From NCBI RefSeq assembly GCF_900129825.1, contig NZ_FQWZ01000003.1, positions 488,353-552,352 of the forward strand: a stretch of DNA of 64,000 bases. The letters run 5' to 3'. Shown one piece after another: positions 37,064-45,549 of this stretch; within the stretch, counting starts at the first letter, position 1; every line of letters begins with the position of its first letter. The notes beneath the pieces are model-generated. The model saw nothing but the letters and a program-made list of their open reading frames with translations, was not told where the DNA came from and did not search any database. Made by a program: the position numbers and the translations under genes. This stretch comes from Hydrocarboniphaga daqingensis. Lineage in GTDB: Bacteria > Pseudomonadota > Gammaproteobacteria > Nevskiales > Nevskiaceae.

Positions 37064-37119
37064 AGCTGATCGCCAAAGCCGCCGTTGTAGTCGTGCTCGT
37101 CGTCGTCGACGTGCCGTAG
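37060..37119 (+). CDS. ilvL: ilv leader peptide 2 (Val/Leu-rich)
   Basis: The 19-residue product is MKLIAKAAVVVVLVVVDVP: eight Val, two Leu and one Ile. The Val run (GTT GTA GTC GTG CTC GTC GTC GTC) is a typical stalling site for valyl/leucyl-tRNA shortage. The stop codon TAG (37117-37119) touches attenuator segment 2, as expected for a classical leader. No independent Shine-Dalgarno is seen, which fits coupling to leader 1. Confidence 0.85.
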   Translation: MKLIAKAAVVVVLVVVDVP

Positions 37120-37173
37120 GGGCTTTGTACGCTTGAACCAAACCCCCGCCGGCCAAACCGGCGGGGGTTTTTT
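37074..37173 (+). promoter_or_regulatory. Transcription attenuator of the ilv operon
   Basis: Four pairing segments are visible. Segment 1, CAAAGCC (37074-37080), lies inside leader 2 and pairs perfectly with GGCTTTG of segment 2 (37121-37127). Segment 2, GGGGCTTTG (37119-37127), can pair with segment 3 CAAACCCC (37139-37146) with one bulge. Segments 3 and 4, AACCCCCGCCGG and CCGGCGGGGGTT (37141-37152, 37158-37169), form a 12-bp terminator followed by TTTTTT. A ribosome held on the Val codons would mask segment 1, allow 2:3 and prevent termination. Confidence 0.85.
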
Positions 37174-37226
37174 GTTGGTCTCCGCAGCGGTTTGTTTCGA
37201 CGGGTCCACCGCAGCAGGACCTTCAA

Positions 37227-38903
37227 ATGACCATTCGACTCAGCGGCGCCCAACTCATCGTGCAACTCCTCGAACGCCACGGCGTCGAGCGTGTTGCCGG
37301 CATTCCTGGCGGCGCCTTGTTGCCGCTCTACGAAGCACTCGACGGTGCCACGCGGCTGCGGCATGTGCTCGCGCGTCACGAGCAGGGCGCGGGCTTCATT
37401 GCGCAAGGTGAGGCACGGATCACCGGTCGTGCGGGCGTCTGCCTTGCGACGTCGGGCCCTGGCGCCACCAATCTGGTCACGGCCATCGCCGATGCGCACC
37501 TCGACTCGGTGCCGATGGTCTGCATCACCGGGCAAGTGCCTCAAGCCTTACTCGGTACGGATGCGTTCCAGGAGGTGAAGACCGGGCGCATCGTCGACAC
37601 GATCACCAAGGCCAACTTCATGGCGCGGTCGGCCGCCGAGTTGATCGACCTGCTGCCGGAGGCGTTCCGCATCGCCGAAACCGGACGGCCCGGACCGGTG
37701 CTGATCGATGTGCCCAAGGATGTGCAGCGCGAAACCGTCGCGGTGATGCCGCATCAGCTGCCGTCCCGGCAACCGCGCGTCCGCGTCGCACCCGATGCGG
37801 AGTCGATTCGCGTTGCCGCCGAGATGATCGTCCGTGCGCAGCGGCCGGTGCTGTACATCGGCGGCGGCGTGATCAAGAGCGGTGCGGCATCGCTGGTGCG
37901 AGCGCTGGCCGAAGCGGGTGACTTGCCGACGACGATGACGCTGATGGCACTCGGCAGCTTGCCCGAGGCGCATCCGTTGAACCTGGGCATGCTCGGCATG
38001 CACGGTACGCAAGCCGCCAACCGCGCGATCGACGAAGCCGATCTGCTGATCGCCATCGGAGCGCGGTTCGACGATCGTGCGACCGGCCGAGCGGATACCT
38101 TTGCGCCGGGTGCTCGCGTGATTCATATCGACGCCGACCGACGCGAGTTCGGCAAGATCCGCCGGCCATCGCTGGCGATCGAATCCGATGCACGTTTGGC
38201 GCTCGATGCGCTGCTGCAGGTGCTGCCGTCGCAGCGCCGCGAGACCTGGCGCGCGCGGGTGGCGGAACTGCATGCCATGTTCCCGCAAGCGGTGCAGCGC
38301 AACGACGATCCGCACACGCCGCAAGGCATCATCCGCGCGGTCGCTCGACTCGCAGGTCCAAATGCGGCCGTCACCACCGACGTGGGGCAGCATCAAATGT
38401 GGGTCGCGCAGAGCTACCCGCTGATGCGTCCCGATCGCTGGCTGACATCGGGCGGCCTGGGCACGATGGGCTTTGGTCTGCCCGCCGCCATCGGCGCCTC
38501 GCTGGCCTTGCCCGAAGATCAGCCGGTGATTTGCTTCACTGGCGACGGCAGTCTGCTGATGAATATCCAGGAGCTGGCGACGCTCGCCGAGCATCAATGC
38601 AACGTCAAGATCGTGTTGCTCGACAATGCCGCGCTCGGCATGGTGCGCCAGCAGCAGAACTTGTTCCATCGACGGCGCACGATCGGATCGAGCTTTGATC
38701 GGCCCACCTACTTCGGTGCCGTGGCGCGCGCCTTCGGTATTCCGGCGCTGGATGTCGGTGCCTCCCGCGATCCGCTGGCGATCTTGAGCGAAGCCTTCGC
38801 ACGACCGGGGCCGGCGCTGGTGCGAGTGCCTGTGGCAGTCGACCGGCTGGTGATGCCGATGGTCACGCCGGGTGGCTCCAACATCGACGTGGTGGCGTTG
38901 TGA
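37227..38903 (+). CDS. ilvG: Acetolactate synthase, catalytic subunit
   Basis: This 558-aa ThDP enzyme makes acetolactate and acetohydroxybutyrate for Val, Leu and Ile synthesis. Motifs are GVERVAGIPGGALLPLYEAL (the AHAS opening), HEQGAGFIAQGEARITG, ATSGPGATNLVTAIADA, ITGQVPQALLGTDAFQE and the ThDP site FTGDGSLLMNIQELATL. The ilvG/ilvB/ilvI type cannot be told apart; the symbol reflects the attenuated operon. No regulatory subunit (ilvM/ilvN/ilvH) follows, which is unusual. It overlaps the aminotransferase by 4 bases. Confidence 0.94.
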   Translation: MTIRLSGAQLIVQLLERHGVERVAGIPGGALLPLYEALDGATRLRHVLARHEQGAGFIAQGEARITGRAGVCLATSGPGATNLVTAIADAHLDSVPMVCITGQVPQALLGTDAFQEVKTGRIVDTITKANFMARSAAELIDLLPEAFRIAETGRPGPVLIDVPKDVQRETVAVMPHQLPSRQPRVRVAPDAESIRVAAEMIVRAQRPVLYIGGGVIKSGAASLVRALAEAGDLPTTMTLMALGSLPEAHPLNLGMLGMHGTQAANRAIDEADLLIAIGARFDDRATGRADTFAPGARVIHIDADRREFGKIRRPSLAIESDARLALDALLQVLPSQRRETWRARVAELHAMFPQAVQRNDDPHTPQGIIRAVARLAGPNAAVTTDVGQHQMWVAQSYPLMRPDRWLTSGGLGTMGFGLPAAIGASLALPEDQPVICFTGDGSLLMNIQELATLAEHQCNVKIVLLDNAALGMVRQQQNLFHRRRTIGSSFDRPTYFGAVARAFGIPALDVGASRDPLAILSEAFARPGPALVRVPVAVDRLVMPMVTPGGSNIDVVAL

Positions 38904-39937
38904 GCCCGGCCGAACGTTGGCCGGCACACCTGCCCGAGCCCGAAGCGCTGAGCTTCGGTCGATACTTGGCGCCGTTTGTGGTCGTTGCCGAACACGACGC
39001 TCAACAGGGCTGGTTGCCGCTCGAGGTATTGCCGCGCCATGCGGTGCGCCTCGATATCGCCAGCGGCGGCCTGCAGTACGGGCTGTCGGTGTTTGAAGGG
39101 CTCAAGGCGTACCGCGATGCTGCCGCGGGGCTGCACTTGTTCCGTCCGGACGCGCACTGCCAGCGGCTGGCCCACAGTGCGCGGCAGCTGCACTTGCCGG
39201 TGATGCCGGATGAGCTGCTGATGTCGATGATGCGTCGCGCGGTCGACGTTCATCGCGACCACGTGCCGCCGTATCGACGCGGCGCGCTGTACCTGCGCCC
39301 GACGCTATACGCCTTGGAAGAAGGCTTGGGTCTGAAGGCGTCGGCGCGTCATGCCCTGTGCATCGTCGCGACGCCGTGCTCGGCCACGTCAGTCGCGCCA
39401 GCGCGGCGACTGTGGGCGGAGCGCGAGCTGATTCGTGCGGCACCGGGTGGCTTGGGTACGGCCAAGACTGCGGCCAACTATGCGGCCAGCATGCTCGGTG
39501 CCCAGCGGGCACGCGCGCGAGGCTACGACGATGCACTGTGGCTCGACGCTGCGGAGCACCGCTATCTGGCCGAGGCGGGCACGATGAACCTCTTCATCGT
39601 GCTGCGCGACCGCGTGCTGACGCCGCCGCTCGACGCCTGCATCCTGGCCGGCATCACGCGCGACAGCGTGCTGCGTCGCTTGGCTGATCGTGGGGTTCCG
39701 GTCGAACAGCGACCGATCGCGCTGGACGACTTGCTGCACTGGCAAAGCCGCGGCGAACTGCTCGAGTGTTTCGGCACGGGAACCGCAGCCGGTGTCGCAC
39801 CGATCGCCGAGATTGGCTGGGATGCGGCGTGCGTCCGGTCGATCGACACGCAGCGGTCTACGCAGCTGGCGCGGCAGCTGGCCGACGATCAGGACGGCGT
39901 TGCAGATGACCTCCACGGCTGGCGCATTGCCGTTTAA
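38900..39937 (+). CDS. ilvE: Branched-chain amino-acid aminotransferase
   Basis: A 345-aa PLP fold-type IV enzyme. The group motif includes GGLQYGLSVFEGLKAYR near the start, RRGALYLRPTLYA, and the PLP lysine region GLGTAKTAANYAASMLGAQRA, followed by AEAGTMNLFIVL and FGTGTAAGVAPI. It is closest to the ilvE group II family (BCAT of eukaryotic type). It converts 2-oxo acids to Val, Leu and Ile, so it completes the pathway begun by the acetolactate synthase. The GTG start at 38900 overlaps the previous stop codon. Confidence 0.9.
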   Translation: MSPAERWPAHLPEPEALSFGRYLAPFVVVAEHDAQQGWLPLEVLPRHAVRLDIASGGLQYGLSVFEGLKAYRDAAAGLHLFRPDAHCQRLAHSARQLHLPVMPDELLMSMMRRAVDVHRDHVPPYRRGALYLRPTLYALEEGLGLKASARHALCIVATPCSATSVAPARRLWAERELIRAAPGGLGTAKTAANYAASMLGAQRARARGYDDALWLDAAEHRYLAEAGTMNLFIVLRDRVLTPPLDACILAGITRDSVLRRLADRGVPVEQRPIALDDLLHWQSRGELLECFGTGTAAGVAPIAEIGWDAACVRSIDTQRSTQLARQLADDQDGVADDLHGWRIAV

Positions 39938-39985
39938 GCTCGCTGCCACCGGATATGCCGGATTGCCATCAGGAGTGCCACCACG

Positions 39986-40588
39986 ATGAAGCTGTACTAC
40001 ACGCCGGGCGCTTGTTCGCTTGCAGTTCATATCGTTGCTGAAGAAGCCGGCATCGCGCTGGAGTTGGAGAAGGTCGATTTGCGTCATAAGCGCACCGAGA
40101 GCGGTGCCGATTTTCTAGCGATCAACGACAAGGGCTACGTGCCGGCGCTGGTGCTCGACGACGGCAGTCTGATGACCGAGGTCGCCGCGCTGTTGATGTA
40201 TGTCGCGGACCGCAAGCCGGAGGCGAAGCTGGCCCCAGCCGCCGGCAGCTTGTCGCATTACCGCGCGCTGGAATCGCTGTGTTACATCGCCGGCGAAGTT
40301 CACAAGAACATCGGCGGCTTGTTCACGGCCTCGGCCGATGCGCGCGAGCCGTTGATGGCCAATGCGGCGCGCCGACTCGACCGCGTCGCGCGCACGCTGG
40401 AAAAGCAGGACTACCTGCTGGCCGACGGCTACAGCGTGGCCGATGCGTATCTGTTCGTCGTGCTCGGCTGGGCGCCGATGGTCAAGTTCGATCTGTCGCC
40501 GTGGCCTGCGTTGAAAGCGTACTCGGCACGGATCGCCGGACGCCCGGCGGTGCAGCGCGCGCTGCGTCGCGAGGGCCTGATCAGCTGA
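39986..40588 (+). CDS. Glutathione S-transferase (beta-class like)
   Basis: This 200-aa protein has the N-terminal thioredoxin-like domain MKLYYTPGACSLAVHIVAEEAG, where Cys10 is the mixed-disulfide residue of beta-class GSTs (first part quoted: MKLYYTPGACSL). The cis-Pro motif is GYVPALVLDDG, followed by a helical C-terminal domain with DGYSVADAYLFVVLGW. It probably conjugates or reduces with glutathione in the cytoplasm. CAGGAG 13 bases before the ATG gives the start. It is 48 bases after ilvE and may be read-through. Confidence 0.88.
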   Translation: MKLYYTPGACSLAVHIVAEEAGIALELEKVDLRHKRTESGADFLAINDKGYVPALVLDDGSLMTEVAALLMYVADRKPEAKLAPAAGSLSHYRALESLCYIAGEVHKNIGGLFTASADAREPLMANAARRLDRVARTLEKQDYLLADGYSVADAYLFVVLGWAPMVKFDLSPWPALKAYSARIAGRPAVQRALRREGLIS

Positions 40589-40598
40589 TACGCAGCGC

Positions 40599-41330
40599 CT
40601 AGATCGACGCCGCGCGCCGTACGAATGCGTCGAAGCGGCCGATGCGACTCTCGATCGCGTCGAGCTGCCGTAGTTGCTGGCAAAGCGCGTGCTGGTGTGC
40701 GTCGAGACGGTCACCACCCAGCGCCGCGCGCGCATCGAGCAGCCGCATCGCAGGCGCAGGCGGCAGCGCCATAGCGGACTGTCCTGGCGTCGGACCATCG
40801 GCGCTGGTGGCAGCGTCGATGGCGATCTGATCGATCGCAAGCCCAAGCGCTGCGTCGTAGTCGGGGCCCAGCATCCGCGCCGGCAAATGGCGCCCGTCCA
40901 GCTGCTGGTTCAACAGCTGCCATACCGGTGCCAGATGCCGCTCCAGCCGGGCGGCATCGACTGTTGCGCCTCGATGCGCACCGATCATGCCCAGCGCGCG
41001 ATCGATCGCGTCGCGCGAGGCCTGCAGTGCGAGGTCGCGAGCCCTGCGCGCCAGCAGTCCGAGGCCTCGTCGATACTGGTCTACGGCCTGGTACTCGTGG
41101 CGGTTCAACTCGACCCACCTGTCGTCGATCGACAGGCCTTCGCGCGCTAGCAGCACGGTCGACGCCGCGGCGGTCTGCGTTCGCAGGGATGCCGCACCAT
41201 CGGCACCGATGTCGATGTCGTATCGCAGCGTGAATCCGCACAGCTGCATTGGCTTGTCGCTCACCGCTAGGCTTTGCGCGGAATACAGCAGCAGCGTGCC
41301 AGCGGATGCCAGCAGCAGGGTCAGACGCAT
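40599..41330 (-). CDS. Exported DUF2884-like (YggN family) protein
   Basis: The 243-aa protein has a signal peptide (LTLLLASAGTLLLYSAQSLA) and a mature part beginning with a Cys. Features like YggN are an N-terminal CGFTLRYDIDI, the segment ELNRHEYQAVDQYRRGLGLL in the position of the DUF2884 Y..LR box, then helical regions and a C-terminal ALCQQLRQLDAIESR with a second Cys. The function of the family is unknown. The match is a pattern-level one. It is convergent with the gst gene 10 bases away. Confidence 0.5.
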   Translation of the reverse strand: MRLTLLLASAGTLLLYSAQSLAVSDKPMQLCGFTLRYDIDIGADGAASLRTQTAAASTVLLAREGLSIDDRWVELNRHEYQAVDQYRRGLGLLARRARDLALQASRDAIDRALGMIGAHRGATVDAARLERHLAPVWQLLNQQLDGRHLPARMLGPDYDAALGLAIDQIAIDAATSADGPTPGQSAMALPPAPAMRLLDARAALGGDRLDAHQHALCQQLRQLDAIESRIGRFDAFVRRAASI

Positions 41331-41382
41331 GATCGGCTTCCTTGTCGTAGGTGCGCCCTTGTGACGGCAAGCCTCGTTCCAA

Positions 41383-41415
41383 CTGATCAAGTCAAGGTTT
41401 TCAGAGACTTATCAG
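41383..41415 (-). repeat. Imperfect inverted repeat upstream of the DUF2884-like gene
   Basis: CTGATCAAGTC (41383-41393) and GACTTATCAG (41406-41415) pair with a single-base bulge around a 12-base loop. There is no T-run on either strand. It lies between the pseudouridine synthase gene and the DUF2884-like gene; it may be an operator or an mRNA structure. Confidence 0.4.
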
Positions 41416-41533
41416 TCGAGGCGCGCTCTGACGAGGCCAACTACGCCAACGGCTCGCGAGTTTGCTCAATGAGGCGGCAATTTCGCGATCGAGCTGCGGC
41501 GGTCGGCGCCGAAGCCGTGAAAGTTGCCGCGTG

Positions 41534-42346
41534 TCAGCGGGGGTGGCGCGATCGGGGTGCCGTGCTCGGCTGAGGCGCCGCGGGCGGCGTCTTGCACAAG
41601 GCGTCGAATTCGTCGCGTGTCAGATGGCGCCACTGTCCCTTGCCCAAGTCTCCGAGCACCAGCGGCCCGATCGCGACGCGCACCAAGCGCAGCACGTCGT
41701 AGCCGAGGGCTGCCATCAAGCGCCGGATCTGGCGGTTGCGGCCTTCGTCGAGCACGACTTCCAGCCACGCGTTGCGACCGCCCACTCGCAGCACTTGGGC
41801 CCGTAACGCCGCCAGGTGTTCGCCATCGGCGTCGATGCCGGTGTGCATCGCTCGTAGTGCCGACGCGTCCGGCAAGCCGTTGATCTGCACGTGATAGGTT
41901 TTTTCCAGTGATGACGATGGGTCGGTGATCCCGGCTGCCCAGACTGTATCGTTGCTCAGCAGCAGCAAGCCTTCGCTGGCCTTGTCGAGCCGTCCGACCG
42001 GGCCGACCCACGGCAGGCCGGCGTCGCGCAGCAGCGCGTAGACGGTGTCGCGCTCGCGCTCGTCATCGGCACTGACGACGATGCCGCGCGGCTTGTTCAT
42101 CGCGATATAGACGCGCGCGACCGCCTGCGCCGGCTCGCCATCGACCGCAATGCGATCGCGCTCCGCATCGGTCGGTCGTTCGGCATCGAGCGTGATCCGG
42201 CCGTTGACGCTGACGCGCCCGGCGGCAATCCAGGCCTGAGCTTGGCTGCGCGAGCAGACGCCGAGTTTCGACAGCACGCGCGCCAGACCATGGCGCGGCT
42301 TTGAGCCGCCGATACGAGTCGCGGGCGTGATCGGTCGTTGTTTCAT
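41534..42346 (-). CDS. S4-domain pseudouridine synthase (RsuA/RluB/RluF family)
   Basis: This 270-aa protein has an S4 RNA-binding domain (RVLSKLGVCSRSQAQAWIAAG) and the RsuA-type catalytic domain: IAMNKPRGIVVS, GPVGRLDKASEGLLLLSND with the catalytic Asp, EKTYHVQING and EGRNRQIRRLMAALGYDVLRL. It isomerises a specific uridine in rRNA or tRNA; the family includes RluB, RluE, RluF and RsuA, and the target cannot be read from the sequence. The ATG at 42346 begins KQRPITPATR; another ATG at 42391 is possible. The region before gloA is shared and divergent. Confidence 0.88.
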   Translation of the reverse strand: MKQRPITPATRIGGSKPRHGLARVLSKLGVCSRSQAQAWIAAGRVSVNGRITLDAERPTDAERDRIAVDGEPAQAVARVYIAMNKPRGIVVSADDERERDTVYALLRDAGLPWVGPVGRLDKASEGLLLLSNDTVWAAGITDPSSSLEKTYHVQINGLPDASALRAMHTGIDADGEHLAALRAQVLRVGGRNAWLEVVLDEGRNRQIRRLMAALGYDVLRLVRVAIGPLVLGDLGKGQWRHLTRDEFDALCKTPPAAPQPSTAPRSRHPR

Positions 42347-42438
42347 CGCAGATTTGCTGACGATGGCAGCGCGCGGTGTAACACGCGGCATGCGCTACCA
42401 TCGACGACGTTTCGTTTGCGGATCATCGGGAATCTTCC

Positions 42439-42843
42439 ATGCGTATTCTTCACACCATGCTTCGCGTTGGTCATCTGCAACGCTCAATCGACTTCTACAC
42501 CAGCGTGCTCGGTATGCGTTTGCTACGCCAGCATGATTATCCGGACGGCCAGTTCACGCTGGCTTTCGTCGGCTATGACGACGAGAGCCGCGCCAGCGTC
42601 ATCGAGCTGACCTACAACTACGGTGTCGAGCGTTATGAGCTGGGCAATGCCTTCGGTCACATCGCGATCGAGGTCGACGACGCCTACGCTGCCTGCGATG
42701 CGGCACGTCAACGCGGTGGACGCGTGGTGCGTGAAGCCGGGCCGATGAAGCACGGCAGCACCGTGATCGCGTTCGTCGAAGACCCCGACGGCTACAAGAT
42801 CGAGTTCATCCAGAAGAAGGCCGACGCTCGCGCCCGCGACTGA
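42439..42843 (+). CDS. gloA: Lactoylglutathione lyase (glyoxalase I)
   Basis: GloA (134 aa) converts the methylglyoxal-glutathione adduct to S-lactoylglutathione. The VOC-fold metal ligands are visible in [36 protein letters not shown] and [12 protein letters not shown]. The length is that of the bacterial Ni-dependent form. It ends 3 bases from a convergent gene and has no terminator of its own. Confidence 0.95.
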   Translation: MRILHTMLRVGHLQRSIDFYTSVLGMRLLRQHDYPDGQFTLAFVGYDDESRASVIELTYNYGVERYELGNAFGHIAIEVDDAYAACDAARQRGGRVVREAGPMKHGSTVIAFVEDPDGYKIEFIQKKADARARD

Positions 42844-42846
42844 GCT

Positions 42847-43896
42847 TCATTCGATCCGCATCGCGCTTGACTCCGGCAGCCGGGTAACCAGTTGCGGGCC
42901 GAGCAGTCGCGCCGGCGTGTAGGCGCCGCCCGCCGGTTGCTCGCGCAGCAGATGCTCGACGACGGCCAGCGAGCCGGTCACGGTCAGGCTGTAGCCGTTG
43001 GCGGTCTTGATCCGCGCCGTGCGCACGACGCCTGCTGCATTGCGCGCTTCACCCCAGACGAACGTCGGCTGGCGCGCCCGCACGCTTTCGTCCGGCCCTT
43101 TCACCTTGGCTTCGATGCGCCGCTTGATGAAGTTCTGTACTCGGGTCGAGCGCAGCAACCAGCGCAGATAGTTGGCGCGTCGCGCATTGGCGATCATCGA
43201 CGGCGATCCTGGCAGGTACACCTCGATGTTCGGAATTCCGGTGGTGTACCAAGCCGTCGAGACATCGCCCCAGGGGATCGTCATCGCCAGCTTTTCGCCG
43301 TCGCCGAAGTCGATGCGGCGCACCGAGTAGGCCAACGGCACGGACACGATGCGACCGTCGCGGCGCAGCTTGCCGCCCTGCGCCATCCCTTCGACCGAGG
43401 TCTTGGCCGTGCCAGGTGAAAAACCCGAGCGCGAGTCGAAGCCCAGTGCCAGGTGCGTCGCATCGGGTAGTGCTTCCTTGAGCGCCGCTGCGATGCAGTC
43501 GGTCGGAATCACATCGAAGCCGACGCCCGGACACACGACGCTGCCGGCCAGTCGTGCTGACTCGTGCTGCGCCTGAGCGTACTCGAACACCGATATTTCG
43601 CCGGTGATGTCGAGGTAGTGGCAGTGCTGAGCAATGCAGGCTTCGATCATCGGCCGGCTCGTCGCCGAGAACGGTCCTGCGCAATGCAGCACCAGCCCAA
43701 TGCCATCGAGTCCCCGCAGCAGCGCCGTGGAATCGTCGAGTGCGAAGCTGCGGGCTTCTAGTTCCAACTCTGCGGCCAGCGCCGCGATCCGCGCTGCATT
43801 GCGTCCTGCCAGCACCGGAGACAGACCGCGACGTCGAGCCTCACGAGCGATCAGTTCGCCGGTGTAGCCATTGGCGCCATAAATCATCCATTTCAC
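42847..43896 (-). CDS. Saccharopine dehydrogenase-like NAD(P)-binding oxidoreductase
   Basis: The 349-aa protein has an N-terminal Rossmann motif MIYGANGYTGELIAREA, then LHCAGPFSATSRPMIEACI and HYLDITGEISVFE, the pattern of the trans-acting enoyl reductase/saccharopine dehydrogenase NADP-binding family. In mycobacteria the group acts in lipid synthesis; the substrate here is unknown. The GTG at 43896 gives MKWMIYGA, the usual family opening; ATG 43887 is the alternative. It is not a true lysine-pathway saccharopine dehydrogenase, judging by length and context. Confidence 0.78.
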   Translation of the reverse strand: MKWMIYGANGYTGELIAREARRRGLSPVLAGRNAARIAALAAELELEARSFALDDSTALLRGLDGIGLVLHCAGPFSATSRPMIEACIAQHCHYLDITGEISVFEYAQAQHESARLAGSVVCPGVGFDVIPTDCIAAALKEALPDATHLALGFDSRSGFSPGTAKTSVEGMAQGGKLRRDGRIVSVPLAYSVRRIDFGDGEKLAMTIPWGDVSTAWYTTGIPNIEVYLPGSPSMIANARRANYLRWLLRSTRVQNFIKRRIEAKVKGPDESVRARQPTFVWGEARNAAGVVRTARIKTANGYSLTVTGSLAVVEHLLREQPAGGAYTPARLLGPQLVTRLPESSAMRIE

Positions 43897-44163
43897 GGGG
43901 TACGCTCCACGGCGTTCGAGCCGGTTTTGCAGGCGGGTAGGGGGTGATGCAGCGGGCGGGCCAACTGGTTCGACACGTTTTCGGTTTTTATGTAGAGTCC
44001 TGCGCGCAGTCGGTCAAGTTTTTCAGTCCGCATAAGGCTTTTTCCGCAGGGATTGGCGGCACGTTTCCATCGGCAAAAGCTCGTTGCAGGCTCCTTGAAC
44101 GCTGTGTGGTTCATCGAGTGGTTTTTATCAACGAGAGTTTGTTTGGTTTTAAAGGAAAGTCGC

Positions 44164-44376
44164 ATGAGCAATGTGGAAACCGGCACCGTCAAGTGGTTCA
44201 ACGACGCCAAGGGCTTCGGCTTCATCACGCCGGCCAACGGCGGCGAAGATCTGTTCGCTCACTTCAAGGAAATCCAGGGCACGGGTTTCAAGACGCTCAA
44301 GGAAGGCCAGCGCGTGGAATACGTTTCCAAGCGTGGTCCGAAGGGCATGCAGGCCTCGCAGATCCGCCCGATCTGA
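44164..44376 (+). CDS. Cold-shock protein (CspA family)
   Basis: This 70-aa single-stranded nucleic-acid-binding OB-fold protein has RNP1 KGFGFIT and RNP2 LFAHF. AAAGGAAA about 7 bases before the ATG is a good ribosome site. The 5' region (44000-44163) is long and relatively AT-rich, with runs such as TTTTTCAG and GGTTTTTATC, like regulated csp leaders. A terminator follows at 44410. Which paralogue of the CspA family this is cannot be told. Confidence 0.95.
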   Translation: MSNVETGTVKWFNDAKGFGFITPANGGEDLFAHFKEIQGTGFKTLKEGQRVEYVSKRGPKGMQASQIRPI

Positions 44377-44409
44377 TCTGACGCGTCTCGAATAAAAAAT
44401 TCGGTATTG

Positions 44410-44438
44410 AAAACCCCGGCCATGCCGGGGTTTTTTTT
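44410..44438 (+). terminator. Terminator of the cold-shock gene
   Basis: AAAACCCCGGC and GCCGGGGTTTT form an 11-bp stem around CAT, followed by a T-run to 44438. It is 34 bases after the stop codon. Confidence 0.93.
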
Positions 44439-44652
44439 GTGCTCGCGCAAAAATGCGCAAATTCCATGTTGCGCTGCAGCAGACCGTCGCTGCCGTTGAC
44501 CGAATGACTCGCGCGCAAAGCGCAACGCATTCAGCGGTTTGTGACGACTAGTTCATATTGCCGTTGAGTCGCCGCCCACCGGGTGTGTTTGGCAAGCCGT
44601 TCATCTTCACTACAGTCGGGCGACCAGCGATCCGGCGGGGGAGAAACGGAAC

Positions 44653-45462
44653 ATGGTTCGCACATTCGTGTGGGGCTCATTTTGGCTGTGTCTGACGGCG
44701 GCAGAGATCGCCGGCGCGGCGGGTCCGATCAAAGTTGTGGCGCGTGACGTCCGCGCACTCGGTGATGGCCGCTGCGTCGCATCGGTCGCGGTTCGTTACA
44801 ACGAGCCGATCCAGAATCCGTGGCAGCCGCAAAGCCAGCTGCTCAAGTCTTCGCGAAACGTGGTGCAGTGCAGCAAGGCCGAAGACGAAGCCGACCGGCT
44901 GATCCGCATCGTCGAAACGAACCTGCTGTTCGAAGCGCGTCGTCGCGCCGACGACAACAATACGCAGATCCGCAGCGTGAAGCTGGCCGTCGACGCTCAT
45001 GTGCGTAGCGACGCGGCGTCCGAAGCGCGCTTGCTCAAGGTGCTGCCGGCCGGCAGCCGCATTCACGTCCGCTCGGTGACGCCGATCTGGTACGCCATCA
45101 CCGACGCGCGTGGAGAGCCCATGGACGGCTTCCTGCACTACGCCGAGTTGGCGGGTGATTTCAGCGAGCCGGCGCCGGTGACGGCCAAATTGCGGACGGC
45201 CTGCAACTCGCGTGTACGGGCGCAGCCTTCGCTCGAAGCCGATGTGGTGGGGCAGCTGCCTTGCAACGAGCCCGTCCGCGTCATCTCCGCCGGCAACGGT
45301 TGGTTTGAATTGATCGCTGCGACGGGCCACGGAAGCGGCACCTACATCCACGGTGCGCTGCTGAATAAAAGCCCGGTGGGCAAGAGCCACCTGACCCAAG
45401 GCAAGACCCACAAGACTCAATCGGTCGCCGGTAGTCCGATGCTGCTGGCAAGCTCGCACTAG
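44653..45462 (+). CDS. Exported SH3-like domain protein
   Basis: The 269-aa protein has a signal peptide (to about AGAAG) and two bacterial SH3-like segments: residues ~115-170 (LAVDAHVRSDAASEARLLKVLPAG) and ~180-240 (NSRVRAQPSLEADVVGQLPCN), both with the R.DP/PS..S.VV..L..G pattern. A Thr/Ser/Lys-rich tail follows. Such domains bind cell-wall or protein partners in the periplasm. The N-terminal ~90 residues are unrecognised. The ATG at 44653 follows GGGGGAGAAACGG. Confidence 0.68.
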   Translation: MVRTFVWGSFWLCLTAAEIAGAAGPIKVVARDVRALGDGRCVASVAVRYNEPIQNPWQPQSQLLKSSRNVVQCSKAEDEADRLIRIVETNLLFEARRRADDNNTQIRSVKLAVDAHVRSDAASEARLLKVLPAGSRIHVRSVTPIWYAITDARGEPMDGFLHYAELAGDFSEPAPVTAKLRTACNSRVRAQPSLEADVVGQLPCNEPVRVISAGNGWFELIAATGHGSGTYIHGALLNKSPVGKSHLTQGKTHKTQSVAGSPMLLASSH

Positions 45463-45479
45463 CCCTACGCCCTCGCGCG

Positions 45480-45508
45480 CAAAAAAATGCCCCCGCAAGC
45501 GGGGGCAT
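45480..45508 (-). terminator. Terminator of ppa
   Basis: On the minus strand ATGCCCCCGC, TT, GCGGGGGCAT form a stem of 10 bp followed by TTTTTTT. It lies about 42 bases after the ppa stop codon and also sits just after the SH3-like gene end. Confidence 0.88.
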
Positions 45509-45549
45509 CGATACTCTTTGCGGACCCGCTATGGTGTCCGCGGGCCGAA

